A stretch of 50,949 bases of DNA, taken from positions 1 through 50,949 of the IMG/VR virus record IMGVR_UViG_3300046810_000362. One strand, 5' to 3'. The translations under genes were made by a program, and so were the position numbers. Below the pieces are notes generated by a model, which searched no databases, was not told the origin of the DNA, and worked only from the letters and a program-made list of their open reading frames with translations. Of the stretch, positions 1 through 8,402 are shown in pieces; the first letter of the stretch is position 1, and the number at the start of each line of letters is the position of its first letter. The stretch is from a virus.

Positions 1-69
1 ACCAGCACGGTCCGACCGCTGGAAGACGGCCAAGCCGTCGTCGTGGTGGTCGCGAGCGCGACCGCCTGA
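1..69 (+). CDS. C-terminal end of a truncated upstream gene
   Basis: Frame 1 is open from the first base to a TGA at 67-69 and encodes 22 residues ending in a Val/Ala-rich tail (GQAVVVVVASATA). The start lies outside the window, so no family can be assigned. The next gene begins 35 bases later on the same strand with its own ribosome site, so the two could share a transcript. Frame openness over 69 bases is weak evidence in such GC-rich DNA. The position just before a spaced SD and start is what supports it as a real gene end. Confidence 0.45.
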   Translation, partial: TSTVRPLEDGQAVVVVVASATA

Positions 70-104
70 CACATCTATCCCGTCGCACAACAAGGAGACC
101 CTTG

Positions 105-329
105 ATGATCGACAGCACCGAAACCACCGCGGTCGAGCCGAAGAGCCTCGCCCTGGACGCGCCCGGCATGGGCGTGGACGCGGCATCGGTCGAGGAGTTC
201 AGCGAGCTCGCGGCGGCCGGCCTGGTCGGCACCGGCGCGAACAACTGCGGCGCGGTCCAGAACAACCAGGCCCTCCGCCCCGACACCACGGTGACCCTGA
301 AGCCGGCCACCCCGGCGGCCACGGTCTGA
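105..329 (+). CDS. Small protein of unknown function, 74 aa, precursor-peptide-like layout
   Basis: The start is taken as ATG 105 because AAGGAG at 92-97 sits 7 bases upstream; a TTG at 102 is also in frame. The protein has an acidic N-terminal half (residues 1-33, several Glu/Asp and a LALDAPGM stretch), a helix-prone middle (EEFSELAAAGL), then a Gly/Asn/Thr-rich tail with a single Cys (GTGANNCGAVQNN). No membrane segment or known domain is visible. An acidic helical leader followed by a small polar core resembles the layout of ribosomal-peptide precursors, but no modifying enzyme is visible in the window, so that is only a suggestion. Strong hairpins follow it. Confidence 0.55.
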   Translation: MIDSTETTAVEPKSLALDAPGMGVDAASVEEFSELAAAGLVGTGANNCGAVQNNQALRPDTTVTLKPATPAATV

Positions 330-350
330 CCTCAGTGGTCTGACCCGAAC

Positions 351-384
351 GTGGGGCGGGAGTCGTCGCCGGTTCCCGCCCCAC
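351..384. terminator. Hairpin downstream of the 74-aa gene
   Basis: A perfect 11-bp inverted repeat (351-361 with 374-384) around a 12-base loop begins 21 bases after the stop of the plus-strand gene. There is no run of T afterwards, as is common for terminators in high-GC actinobacteria. It would end the plus-strand transcript entering from the left. Confidence 0.55.
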
Positions 385-411
385 TCCCAGAATGAGCGCA
401 ACCCGTACAAC

Positions 412-446
412 GATGGGGCCCGCACCAGCCTGGTGCGGGCCCCATC
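412..446. terminator. Very strong hairpin between convergent genes
   Basis: A perfect 16-bp inverted repeat (412-427 with 431-446) encloses a 3-base loop. It lies 9 bases beyond the stop of the minus-strand DUF6300-like gene and between two convergent transcription units, so it probably terminates the minus-strand dnaE transcript and may work in both directions. Confidence 0.75.
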
Positions 447-455
447 AGTTCCTGC

Positions 456-821
456 TCACAGTTCGCCCCGATGCCACCGCTCATGCTCATCGGCGAGTGC
501 CACGAGGTCGACGGTCTCCTGCCGTAGCGATTCAACCCACGCCGCCACCAGCCCGCCGAACGTCTCAACATTGTCGAGGTCGAGCTGCTCGTCGACGGCG
601 AAGAGCGCCAGCAGCTCGTCCGCGGTCGGCTTGCCACGGTCGCAGGCCGGGCAAAGCTCCGCCTCCCGAATCCCGGCGACGGTCTCACCGCGGGCGTTCC
701 TCCACGAGTAGGGGAAACGGGCCCGGAGCAAGGCGGCGCCGCCGCAGCGCGTGCATGGCGGAACCTGGTCGACCTGGAGGTGGATCTCGTCGTTCTCTGC
801 CTTTGGGGCGGGGGCGGTCAC
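456..821 (-). CDS. DUF6300-like zinc-ribbon protein
   Basis: The 121-residue protein carries two CxxC pairs (CTRC near residue 23 and CPAC near residue 57) bracketing the segment ALLRARFPYSWRNARGE, a pattern I associate with the actinobacterial DUF6300 family. A helical C-terminal half follows (LLALFAVDEQLDLDN). The four Cys probably bind one zinc; the biochemical role is unknown. Its ATG overlaps the last codon of dnaE by four bases (ATGA type at 818-821), so the two are translationally coupled and form one minus-strand operon. It may be a DNA- or protein-binding partner of the polymerase, but only the coupling supports this. Confidence 0.75.
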   Translation of the reverse strand: MTAPAPKAENDEIHLQVDQVPPCTRCGGAALLRARFPYSWRNARGETVAGIREAELCPACDRGKPTADELLALFAVDEQLDLDNVETFGGLVAAWVESLRQETVDLVALADEHERWHRGEL

Positions 822-3800
822 GCCACGCCTTGCCAGGCGTCTGCCCCAAAGGAGCCCTTGATATCCGAGGCGATCGTGCCCGCATTGACCGTGGCCTGGA
901 GCGCGTACACCGTCGTCTTCTGGGGGCCTTGGATGCGGAGGTGAACCGGGTTGTCGCCGGGGTGGGCGGTCAGGATGCGCTTCAGTTCGTTCACCGCGGG
1001 TGCGTTGATGCGGTGGTAGGGCAGGTGCAGTTGTACGGGCGGGGTGCCGCTACGTTCGGCAGAGGTCACGTCGAGTACCTGGATTTCCATGCCAGCGACG
1101 TTGATCGTGCCGTCGCGATCGTTGATGCGTCCTTGCACGGTGACCACGCTGTCCGCGACCAGCGCGCCCATGACGAGCTGGTAAGCGGCAGGGAAGAAGA
1201 GCACTTCGATGCTGCCGTCCCGGTCCGCGAGATTGACGATCGCCCACGCGTTGCCCTGCTTGGTCACGCGCAGATCGACGCCGGTGATGAGCCCGGAGAG
1301 CCGGACGATGCCCTCTGTACGGCCGGAGGCGATTAGGTCGGAGATCGTGGTGTCTCGGTGGGCCGACAGGATGTGCTCGGTGCCGTCGAGAGGGTGGGCG
1401 GACACGTACAGGCCGAGCATCTCCCGCTCGGTGGCCAGGAGTTGCTTGCGAGGCCATTCCGTCTCGTCGATCGGAATGTCGAGACCGAATGCAGGAGTCT
1501 CCTCGTCGCCACCGCCCAGGTTGGCGAACAGGTCGTCTTGCCCGTACGCGGCGGCCTTCTTCACGGGCACGACCGCGTCGATGGCGTACTCGTGGGCAGT
1601 CGACAGGCCCTTGCGGGTGTGGCCGAGCGAGTCGAAGGCACCGGCCTTGATCAGCGATTCGACGCCTCGTTTGTTGAGCGCCGGAAGCTCCACCTTGTCG
1701 AGGAAATCGGAGAAAGAGGTGAACTTCCCTCTCGCCTTGCGCGCCGCGACGATCGCCTCGATGACGTTCTCTCCGACGTTACGGACCGACTTCAGCCCGA
1801 ACCGGACGTCGTCGCCGATGGCGGTGAACTCCGCGGCGGACTCGTTCAGGTCCGGCTGCAGGACCCTCACACCCATCTTTCGGGCATCCGCGAGATAGAT
1901 CCCGGCCTTGTCTTTGTCGTCGCCGACGGAGGTCAGCAGGGCGGCCATGTACTCGGCCGGGTAGTTCGCCTTCAGGTACGCGGTCCAGTACGAGACAAGC
2001 CCGTATCCGGCGGTGTGAGACTTGTTGAACGCGTACCCGGAGAACGGGAGCATGACGTCCCACAGGGCCTTTATGGCCTCCTCGGAGTACTCGTTTTCCT
2101 TCATGCCGCCGTGGAATTTCTCCCACTCGGCGGCCAGCACTTCGGGCTTCTTCTTGCCCATCGCACGGCGCAGCAGGTCGGCGCCGCCCAGGGTGTACCC
2201 GGCGAGCTGGCGCGCGATGGCCATGATTTGCTCTTGGTAGACGAGCAGATGGAAGGTATTGCCGAGGATCGGCTCCAGAGCCTTCTCCAGCTCGGGGTGG
2301 ATCGGCTCGATAGCCTGGCGGCTGGTTTTGCGGTGCGCGTAGTTCATGTGTGCGTTCGCGGCCATCGGGCCAGGGCGGTACAGGGCAAGCGCGGCGGCGA
2401 TGTCTTCGAACCGAGTCGGTTCCATGGCCTTCAGTAGAGTGCGCATGCCGGCGCCGTCGAGCTGGAAGACACCGAAAGTGTCGCCGCGGGCGAGGAGTTC
2501 GTACGTCTTGGTGTCGTCTAGCGGGATCGGCTGCCAGCCGTCCTCTGGGACGGTGTCAGTGGTGATCCTGACGCCCCGGTTCTCCTGGACGTTCTTGATG
2601 GCCTGGGCGATGACTCCCAGGTTCCGGAGACCCAGGAAGTCCATCTTGACCAACCCCATGTCTTCGCAACTGGGGTAGTCGAAGCCGGTGATCTTCACGC
2701 CGTCCGAGGCACGCATATGCAGCGGGATTCGGTTGGTGAGCCTGGTCCTGGACAGGATGACCGCGGCTGCGTGGACGCCGGTGCCGCGGGTGAGGCCTTC
2801 GACGCCCTTGGCGGTGTCGATGACCTTCTTCACGTCCGGCTCGTTCTCGTACATCGCCCGGATCTCGCCGGCCTCGCCGTAGCGGGGGTGCGAGGAATCG
2901 AAGATGCCGGAGAGCGGGATGGACTTGCCCATCACGTCCGGCGGCAGGGCCTTGGTGATCCGCTCGCCGTGGGAGTACGGGTAGCCCAGGATGCGCGACG
3001 AGTCTTTGATCGCGTTCTTGGCCTTGATCTTGCCGAACGTGTTCACCATTGCGGTGTACTCGTCACCGTACTTCTCGGTGACGTAGCGCACCATCTTGTC
3101 GCGCTGACGGTCGTCGAAGTCGAGGTCGACATCCGGAGGGTTGATGCGCTCCGGGTTGAGGAACCTCTCGAACAGCAGGCCGTGCTCAAGGGGACACAGC
3201 TCGGTGATACGGGTCGCGTAGGCCACGATCGAGCCGGTGGCCGATCCACGGCCTGGGCCCACCGGCACCCCGTTGTCGCGCGCGTACTTGCAGATGTCCG
3301 CGACCACGAGGAAGTACGAGGAGAAATTCATCGGACCGATGACCGACATCTCGATCTCGAACCGCTCCATGACCTCGGCCGGGATCGGGTCGCCGTAGCG
3401 CATCGCGAGGCCCTTCAGGCACTCCTTGCGCAGCCACGACTCCTGAGTTTCCCCCTCCGGGACGTCAGGGAAGTTCGGCATCTCGTCGACGTTGTCGAAT
3501 ACCTCGTCGTACGGCTCGACGCGTTCGGCGATCAGCAGGGTGTTGTCGCAGGCCTCGGGCAGCTCTGAGAACAGCTTGCGCATCTCGGTCGCGGTCTTGA
3601 GGTAGTAGTCGGCGCCTGCGAAGCGGAACCGCTTCTCATCCGCCTTGTTCTTGCCGACGCCGATACACAGCAGGTTGTCGTGCGCGTCGGCCTGATCTGC
3701 CTGGATGTAGTGGGCGTCATTGGTGGCCAGGAGCGGGATGTTCAGGTCCTTGGCCAGCCGCAGCAGTCCGTCGCGGACGTCACGCTCGATGCTCAGGCCG

Positions 3801-4408
3801 TGGTCCATCAGCTCCAGGAAGTAGTTTTCCTTGCCGAAGATCTCCTGATAGGCGCCTGCGACCTCGCGGGCCTCGTCGTACTGCTTCAGCCGCAGCCGGG
3901 TCTGGACCGCGCCGGAGGGGCATCCGGTCGTTGCGATGATGCCCGCAGCGTGCTCGCTGATCAGCTCCATGTCCATGCGCGGCTTGCCGGCCGGGAACTG
4001 GCCCGTATAGGAGGCCTCGGTCGACAGGTAGAACAGGTTCCGGAGCCCCTGGACGTTCTGCGCCCACATCGTCATGTGGGTGAAGCGGCCACCGCCCGAG
4101 ACATCCTTGGAGTTTTCGCCGTCGTCCGACATGGCCCGCTGCCCGCCGGGCCCCCAAAACTCCTGCTTCTTGTTGCGCCGTGAGGAAGGCGCGACATACG
4201 CCTCGATCCCGATGATCGGCTTGACGCCGGGGTGCTTCTTCGCCACCTGCTGGAACTCGTACGCACCGAACATGTTTCCGTGGTCGCTCATGGCAACCGC
4301 GGGCATGCCCTGCCGCTCGACCTCAGCGAACATCGGACTCATCCGCTGGGCACCGTCGAGCATCGAGTAATCGGTGTGATTGTGCAGGTGAACAAAGCTG
4401 TCAGCCAC
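818..4408 (-). CDS. dnaE: DNA polymerase III alpha subunit (replicative polymerase)
   Basis: This is a C-family polymerase, the catalytic subunit that elongates DNA at the fork. From the chosen start it is 1,196 residues, close to the usual 1,150-1,200 of actinobacterial DnaE1, so it looks complete. The N-terminal PHP domain opens with FVHLHNHTDYSMLDG (residues 5-19). The palm has the acidic motif PPDVDLDFDDRQRDK near residue 425. Helix-hairpin-helix segments follow, and an OB-fold region (RLSGLITGVDLRVTKQGNAW) lies near residue 1,030. GTG 4408 is preferred because GGAGG lies about 10 bases upstream and the protein then begins right at the PHP domain; an upstream in-frame GTG at 4447 adds 13 unlikely residues. 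It is expressed against the structural genes and coupled to the DUF6300-like gene. No clamp, primase or helicase gene is visible nearby. Confidence 0.95.
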   Translation of the reverse strand: MADSFVHLHNHTDYSMLDGAQRMSPMFAEVERQGMPAVAMSDHGNMFGAYEFQQVAKKHPGVKPIIGIEAYVAPSSRRNKKQEFWGPGGQRAMSDDGENSKDVSGGGRFTHMTMWAQNVQGLRNLFYLSTEASYTGQFPAGKPRMDMELISEHAAGIIATTGCPSGAVQTRLRLKQYDEAREVAGAYQEIFGKENYFLELMDHGLSIERDVRDGLLRLAKDLNIPLLATNDAHYIQADQADAHDNLLCIGVGKNKADEKRFRFAGADYYLKTATEMRKLFSELPEACDNTLLIAERVEPYDEVFDNVDEMPNFPDVPEGETQESWLRKECLKGLAMRYGDPIPAEVMERFEIEMSVIGPMNFSSYFLVVADICKYARDNGVPVGPGRGSATGSIVAYATRITELCPLEHGLLFERFLNPERINPPDVDLDFDDRQRDKMVRYVTEKYGDEYTAMVNTFGKIKAKNAIKDSSRILGYPYSHGERITKALPPDVMGKSIPLSGIFDSSHPRYGEAGEIRAMYENEPDVKKVIDTAKGVEGLTRGTGVHAAAVILSRTRLTNRIPLHMRASDGVKITGFDYPSCEDMGLVKMDFLGLRNLGVIAQAIKNVQENRGVRITTDTVPEDGWQPIPLDDTKTYELLARGDTFGVFQLDGAGMRTLLKAMEPTRFEDIAAALALYRPGPMAANAHMNYAHRKTSRQAIEPIHPELEKALEPILGNTFHLLVYQEQIMAIARQLAGYTLGGADLLRRAMGKKKPEVLAAEWEKFHGGMKENEYSEEAIKALWDVMLPFSGYAFNKSHTAGYGLVSYWTAYLKANYPAEYMAALLTSVGDDKDKAGIYLADARKMGVRVLQPDLNESAAEFTAIGDDVRFGLKSVRNVGENVIEAIVAARKARGKFTSFSDFLDKVELPALNKRGVESLIKAGAFDSLGHTRKGLSTAHEYAIDAVVPVKKAAAYGQDDLFANLGGGDEETPAFGLDIPIDETEWPRKQLLATEREMLGLYVSAHPLDGTEHILSAHRDTTISDLIASGRTEGIVRLSGLITGVDLRVTKQGNAWAIVNLADRDGSIEVLFFPAAYQLVMGALVADSVVTVQGRINDRDGTINVAGMEIQVLDVTSAERSGTPPVQLHLPYHRINAPAVNELKRILTAHPGDNPVHLRIQGPQKTTVYALQATVNAGTIASDIKGSFGADAWQGVA

Positions 4409-4559
4409 CGGGCAGGCACCTCCGAGGGGGTCGTGGGAAGGCTCCACCCTATCCCTCTCCGGAGATCAGATTCGGACGCTTCGCCGTCCCTTTGGCAGCG
4501 GCGAAAACGGTCGCTTCGGTGACCTCCAGGGATCACGCAAAGATGTAGATCCGTTCCGG

Positions 4560-4603
4560 GGAGTGGTCGAGTTCGGAGCGGTCTGTAACAGATCCACCAC
4601 TCC
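4560..4603. promoter_or_regulatory. Nested dyads in the divergent dnaE / structural intergenic gap
   Basis: The gap between dnaE (start 4408, minus) and the plus-strand gene at 4637 must hold divergent promoters. It contains an 8-bp inverted repeat (GGAGTGGT 4560-4567 with ACCACTCC 4596-4603). Inside its loop is an 11-base palindrome, TCTGTAACAGA (4582-4592). Nested symmetry of this size suits a regulator-binding site. I see no convincing -35/-10 pair on either strand. Confidence 0.3.
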
Positions 4604-4636
4604 TGACGTTCCGTGGCTGTGAAGGGGTTCGGCCTT

Positions 4637-5182
4637 ATGTCAACCCCTCAGCGCTCCGGAGGAACGGTGACAACCGCGACAGCCCCCCTTTCACCCGAGA
4701 CCAGCCGCTCTCACCTGCAGGAGAGCCTGTTCTCCTGGCTCGAGCCCGAGACGACGCCCGAGGCGCCCGGGGCTCCGGCACCCGAACCCGAGCAGAAGAC
4801 TGCTCCCCCGCCGGAGCCACCGGCCGTCAAGGAAGAGGCGCCCGACCTCTCCCACGTCTGGGTTGCCGCAGCCGAGGTGGAGGTCACTCCGAAGATCGCG
4901 AGCATCGCCGACTATCGCGGCAGTTTCAAAGCCTCCGAGGGCATGCGCATCGACGCGCTTGAGGTCTATTGCAAGGGCTGCCGCCGCCCGTACGACGAGG
5001 TCAAGGGCAGTGACTGCGCCGCCAAGATCGACAACACGCACTTGATCGGCGGGGACCAGAGCAAGCGAGCGAAGCGGAAGATCCCGACACCGCCCGCGAA
5101 CGCGCGGATCATCCCCGGCGGCACGATCAACCGACGCGGCATCGAGGCCTACGTGGGAGGGGTGTCCCGCCCCAAGCGCTGA
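4637..5182 (+). CDS. Cys/His-motif protein of unknown function at the head of the structural block
   Basis: The 181-residue protein starts with about 70 residues rich in Pro, Glu and Thr that are probably disordered. The conserved-looking C-terminal half contains C-x2-C (YCKGCRRPYDEV), a further Cys (SDCAAKIDN) and a His (NTHLIGG), a possible CCCH zinc site, followed by a very basic stretch (SKRAKRKIPTPP). Nucleic-acid binding is plausible. ATG 4637 is chosen for the AAGGGG 9 bases upstream; in-frame GTGs at 4613 and 4667 (GGAGG, 4 bases away) are alternatives. It lies where phages often carry an HNH nuclease or small terminase, but no HNH or helix-turn-helix motif is evident. Function not recognised. 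Confidence 0.7.
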   Translation: MSTPQRSGGTVTTATAPLSPETSRSHLQESLFSWLEPETTPEAPGAPAPEPEQKTAPPPEPPAVKEEAPDLSHVWVAAAEVEVTPKIASIADYRGSFKASEGMRIDALEVYCKGCRRPYDEVKGSDCAAKIDNTHLIGGDQSKRAKRKIPTPPANARIIPGGTINRRGIEAYVGGVSRPKR

Positions 5183-5186
5183 GCAC

Positions 5187-5223
5187 GCGACACTAACGCC
5201 GCCCGCTGTTCATGGTGCGCGGC
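5187..5223 (+). promoter_or_regulatory. Two-box element copy A (leaderless-type)
   Basis: GCGACACTAAC at 5187-5197, a 13-base spacer, then CATGGT at 5211-5216 and GCGCGGC up to the GTG at 5224. The start has no Shine-Dalgarno, and a -10 at this place puts the transcript start on the start codon. Confidence 0.7.
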
Positions 5224-5571
5224 GTGACTACTCAGCCAACCCCCAGGGCGCTCGCCCGTGAAGCCGCCGGCCTGTGCCTCACCGCCTTCGGCGTGCTCGG
5301 TGTCCTCGCGGCGCTGGGCGCACTCCACTGGGCTGCAGGCCTCTCCGCCGCCATGGGCGGAATCCTCGCCACGGGCCTGCTGCTCGCCCCCAAGGCGGAC
5401 GCCCCCCGCAGTGCCCACATCCTCCGTGCGACGGCCTGCGCCGTCGGATACGGCGGGCTGACCGGCTGTGCGTTCGCGCTGTGCGTGCCCCTCGGCTGGA
5501 TCGGCGTCGCTCTCGCAGTGATTGCAGCCGGCCTGTGGCTCACCACCGACCGTGAGTCCGAGGGGGCCTGA
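5224..5571 (+). CDS. Small integral membrane protein, about four helices
   Basis: The 115-residue product has four hydrophobic stretches: LCLTAFGVLGVLAALGAL, AGLSAAMGGILATGLLLA, ACAVGYGGLTGCAFALCV and LGWIGVALAVIAAGLWL. The N-terminus is short and polar and the C-terminus acidic. GTG 5224 is chosen because it sits 7 bases after the -10-like CATGGT with no ribosome site; an ATG at 5212 lies inside the promoter-like element. Its stop overlaps the first base of the portal start at 5571. No family recognised; a role in membrane-linked assembly or host-surface change is possible but unsupported. Confidence 0.7.
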   Translation: MTTQPTPRALAREAAGLCLTAFGVLGVLAALGALHWAAGLSAAMGGILATGLLLAPKADAPRSAHILRATACAVGYGGLTGCAFALCVPLGWIGVALAVIAAGLWLTTDRESEGA

Positions 5572-8042
5572 TGCCCCGCCAGTTCCTTCCCACGCTCCGC
5601 GGTCTGCTCGTGCCCAGGACCGCCGAGCCGTCCGCGCCCCCGCTCGCGCCCACCGAGACGAAGGACCTCCTGGCGGGAGGCGTCTACACGTCCATGTCGT
5701 TCGGCGGCGTCACGAACGTGTGGGGCACCCCCGGCCGCGCGGACGGCTGGGACCTCGAGCGCGTCATCGTCGAGGGCTACGAGCGCAGCATCTGGACCTT
5801 CAAGAGCATCGAGGCGATCAGCAAGCACGCCTCCACCCTGCCGATACAGATCGGCCGCGGAGGCGACGAGCGGCAGTTCGAGGAGACGCTCGAGGACCAC
5901 CCGCTCCTGCGCCTGCTGAACAAACGGGCCAACCCGCTCGAGACCGGCGACGTCTTCAAGAAGCGGCTGAGCGCCCAGTTGCTGCTCAGTAAGAAGGGCG
6001 TGTTCATCGAGAAGACGTTCAGCCGCGGCGGAGTCCTGGTCAGGCTCGACCTACTGCCCCCGGACCGCGTCCAGATCATCCCGGACTCCCGGAACGCGGA
6101 CTACGTGAGCCACTTCGAGTTCACGAACTACGCAGGCCAGATCCGTGAACTGAAGCCGAAAAACGTCATCTGGCTGAGGGATCCGCACCCCACCGATCCG
6201 TTCTGCGGCGTGACCCCGCTCGAGGCCGCCGGGTTGTCGGTCGACCTGGACGTGAAGGCCCGCACCTACAACATCAGTTTTATTGACAATGACGGCAGAC
6301 CGGGCGGAATCGTCGGTATCGACCTCGACGGCGTCGACGCCAACGAGGTCGACCGGATCCAGAAGCGACTCGCCCCCGGCGCGCACAACGCCGGACAGCT
6401 CACCCTCGTCGGTACAGGACCTGGTGGCGTCACCTACGTCGACACGTCCGCGCGGCCGCGAGAGATGGCCTACGAGACGCTGTCCAGCACAGCGAAAAAC
6501 GAGATTCTCTCCGCGTTCGGCGTGTACGAGAGCGTCATCGGCAACGCCTCCGAGCGGACGTACGCCAACGCCGACCGCGAAGAGTGGAACTTCTGGGCGC
6601 ACACCGAGCTCCCGCACCTCAACCTGATCGCGTCGGCGTTCGACCCGGACCTGTCCGACGACTGGGTAATCCGGTTCGACACCTCCCGAGTTCAGGCGTT
6701 GGAGTTCCCCCGCCGCCAGGCGCGCGAGGAAGCCCGCAAGGAGTTCGAATCGGGCCTGATCACGATCGACGAGTACCGCGAGATCGCGAACCGCCGACCC
6801 TTCAACACGCCGCAATCCCGCGCTCTGTGGATCAGCCCGCAGAAGGCACCCGTCCCGGCCAACGACCAGGACGCGGCCGCGCTCGGCCTGTCCCCGGACG
6901 CGGGCGCCGGAGGCCAACCCGGCGCCGACCCGAATGCCGCGCCGCCCGCGGCCGGCGGGGACCAGTCCGCCGCCGCGGTGGTCGCCGAGGCCCGCGCGCT
7001 CGAACCGGCCCCGACCGCCGCGGCCGACGTCGCCGCGGCCCGTGGCCAGGCGCCCCTCGATCTGTCCACCGGCCCCGCGGCAACCGCCGCTGACGACGTC
7101 GCTGCAGCCCGCGCCGACGTCACCGAGGCGGCCCCAGGAGAGGCAGCCGATGACGTCGCGCGTGCCCGCTCCAGCAGCATGCAGCCCGAGGACGGGCCCG
7201 CGGCCGGAGACGTCGAGGCAGCACGCGCCCAGCTCGAGACCAAGGCGCTTCCAGCCGATGGCTTCGAGGTCACCGACGCCGACTTCGACGCTCTGTCCAT
7301 GGCCGTAGAGGCGGCCCTCACCGCGCTGCTGGCACGCCAGGAAGGCGTCATAGCCGCCCGGCTCCGCGCCCCGAAGCTCCGCAAGCACACGCGGTTCTGG
7401 GAGCCGGAGAACGAGACCGACACCCGTAGCGGCGACGCGAACATCGACCAGGACCGCGTCGTCAGCGCCAGCCGCTGGGCAGAGGAGACCACCAACACCC
7501 TCGCCCCGATCCTGCAGCAGGCCGCGGCCGCCACCGCCCGCAAGCTGGGCCAGGCCGTCACGGGCACCGACACAGTGCCCCCGGCCGCGGTCGCTGCCGC
7601 GCTCATCACCGCGGCGTACGCCGGCGAGGCCGTCACCGCGTTTCTCGCCGAGCTCGCCGAGGTGCTGCAGAACGCCCAGGACACCCAGCCGAATCTCGAC
7701 CTCGAGACCCTCGTGCACACCGTGGGCGGCTTCTACAACTCGGCCGTGCCCGCCCTGGTGGCCCGGGTCGCCGAGACGTGCGCCGTCTCGACCATCAACG
7801 GGGCCGCGGACGCCGCAGCGGAGAGCGCCGGCCCCGGAGTCGTCCGGACGTGGGTCACCCGACAGGACGCCCGCGTACGGCCCGCGCACAAGGCCCTGCA
7901 CGGCAAGACCCTGCCGGTCGGCACCCCGTACGAAGTTGACGGCTTCCAACTCCGCTACCCCGGCGACCCCTTCGCGCCGATCGCCCTCACGATCAACTGC
8001 CGATGCCGCCTCCACTACGCCACAGACGAGGAGGTGAGCTGA
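5571..8042 (+). CDS. Portal protein fused to a MuF-type minor head domain
   Basis: The portal ring is the DNA entry and exit gate of the capsid; MuF proteins associate with it inside the head. Residues about 40-430 match an HK97-type portal (WTFKSIEAISKHASTLPIQI, LLPPDRVQIIPDSRNADYV, RTYNISFIDNDGRPGGI, SAFGVYESVIGNASERTYANADREEWNFW). Residues about 430-600 are an Ala/Asp/Pro-rich linker with repeats of the type DDVAAARA. The C-terminal part is a MuF domain with WVTRQDARVRPAHKALHG near residue 763 and the signature INCRCRLHY just before the end. At 823 residues it is far longer than a lone portal. GTG/ATG alternatives were not needed: ATG 5571 overlaps the preceding stop. No terminase precedes it. 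Confidence 0.92.
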   Translation: MPRQFLPTLRGLLVPRTAEPSAPPLAPTETKDLLAGGVYTSMSFGGVTNVWGTPGRADGWDLERVIVEGYERSIWTFKSIEAISKHASTLPIQIGRGGDERQFEETLEDHPLLRLLNKRANPLETGDVFKKRLSAQLLLSKKGVFIEKTFSRGGVLVRLDLLPPDRVQIIPDSRNADYVSHFEFTNYAGQIRELKPKNVIWLRDPHPTDPFCGVTPLEAAGLSVDLDVKARTYNISFIDNDGRPGGIVGIDLDGVDANEVDRIQKRLAPGAHNAGQLTLVGTGPGGVTYVDTSARPREMAYETLSSTAKNEILSAFGVYESVIGNASERTYANADREEWNFWAHTELPHLNLIASAFDPDLSDDWVIRFDTSRVQALEFPRRQAREEARKEFESGLITIDEYREIANRRPFNTPQSRALWISPQKAPVPANDQDAAALGLSPDAGAGGQPGADPNAAPPAAGGDQSAAAVVAEARALEPAPTAAADVAAARGQAPLDLSTGPAATAADDVAAARADVTEAAPGEAADDVARARSSSMQPEDGPAAGDVEAARAQLETKALPADGFEVTDADFDALSMAVEAALTALLARQEGVIAARLRAPKLRKHTRFWEPENETDTRSGDANIDQDRVVSASRWAEETTNTLAPILQQAAAATARKLGQAVTGTDTVPPAAVAAALITAAYAGEAVTAFLAELAEVLQNAQDTQPNLDLETLVHTVGGFYNSAVPALVARVAETCAVSTINGAADAAAESAGPGVVRTWVTRQDARVRPAHKALHGKTLPVGTPYEVDGFQLRYPGDPFAPIALTINCRCRLHYATDEEVS

Positions 8043-8043
8043 C

Positions 8044-8397
8044 GTGAACACCTACCCAGCCGCCCTCAAGCACCTGGTTGACGCCGACACCTACGACCTG
8101 GACATCGACCTCGGCTTCGAGATCCGCGTCCGGCAGCGCGTCCGTCTCCTGGGCCTGAACACCCCGGAGAAGAACACCGCCGAGGGCAAAGCCGCCAACA
8201 CCTGGGCCACCGACTGGTTCGCCCAGCACGGCCCCGACCTGGTGGTCGAGACCCACCGCAAGGAGAAGTACGGCCGCTGGCTCGCCACCATCACGGCCGC
8301 CGATGGCGCCTGCCTGAACACCGACCTGCTCGACGCCGGCCAAGCCGCCCCCTACGACGGCCACGGCCCCCGCCCCCTCCCCGAACCGAAGGAGTAA
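8044..8397 (+). CDS. Staphylococcal-nuclease-like (SNase, thermonuclease) domain protein
   Basis: This is a 117-residue OB-fold nuclease candidate, which would cut DNA or RNA using calcium. The motif VDADTYD (residues 12-18) matches the first SNase metal-binding loop. RLLGLNTPE (34-42) carries the equivalents of Arg35, Thr41 and Glu43, with Asn39 where the type enzyme has Asp40. EKYGRW supplies Arg78, the equivalent of Arg87. No signal peptide is seen, so it acts in the cytoplasm or virion. GTG 8044 begins two bases after the portal stop, implying coupled translation. Packaging beside the portal suggests delivery with, or processing of, phage or host DNA; that is inference. Confidence 0.85.
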   Translation: MNTYPAALKHLVDADTYDLDIDLGFEIRVRQRVRLLGLNTPEKNTAEGKAANTWATDWFAQHGPDLVVETHRKEKYGRWLATITAADGACLNTDLLDAGQAAPYDGHGPRPLPEPKE

Positions 8398-8402
8398 CCG
8401 TC

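Noticed and set aside
58-90. GCGAC followed by CGCCTG, like the first promoter box
   Set aside because: It lies inside a gene end, and no CAnnnT occurs at the required distance.
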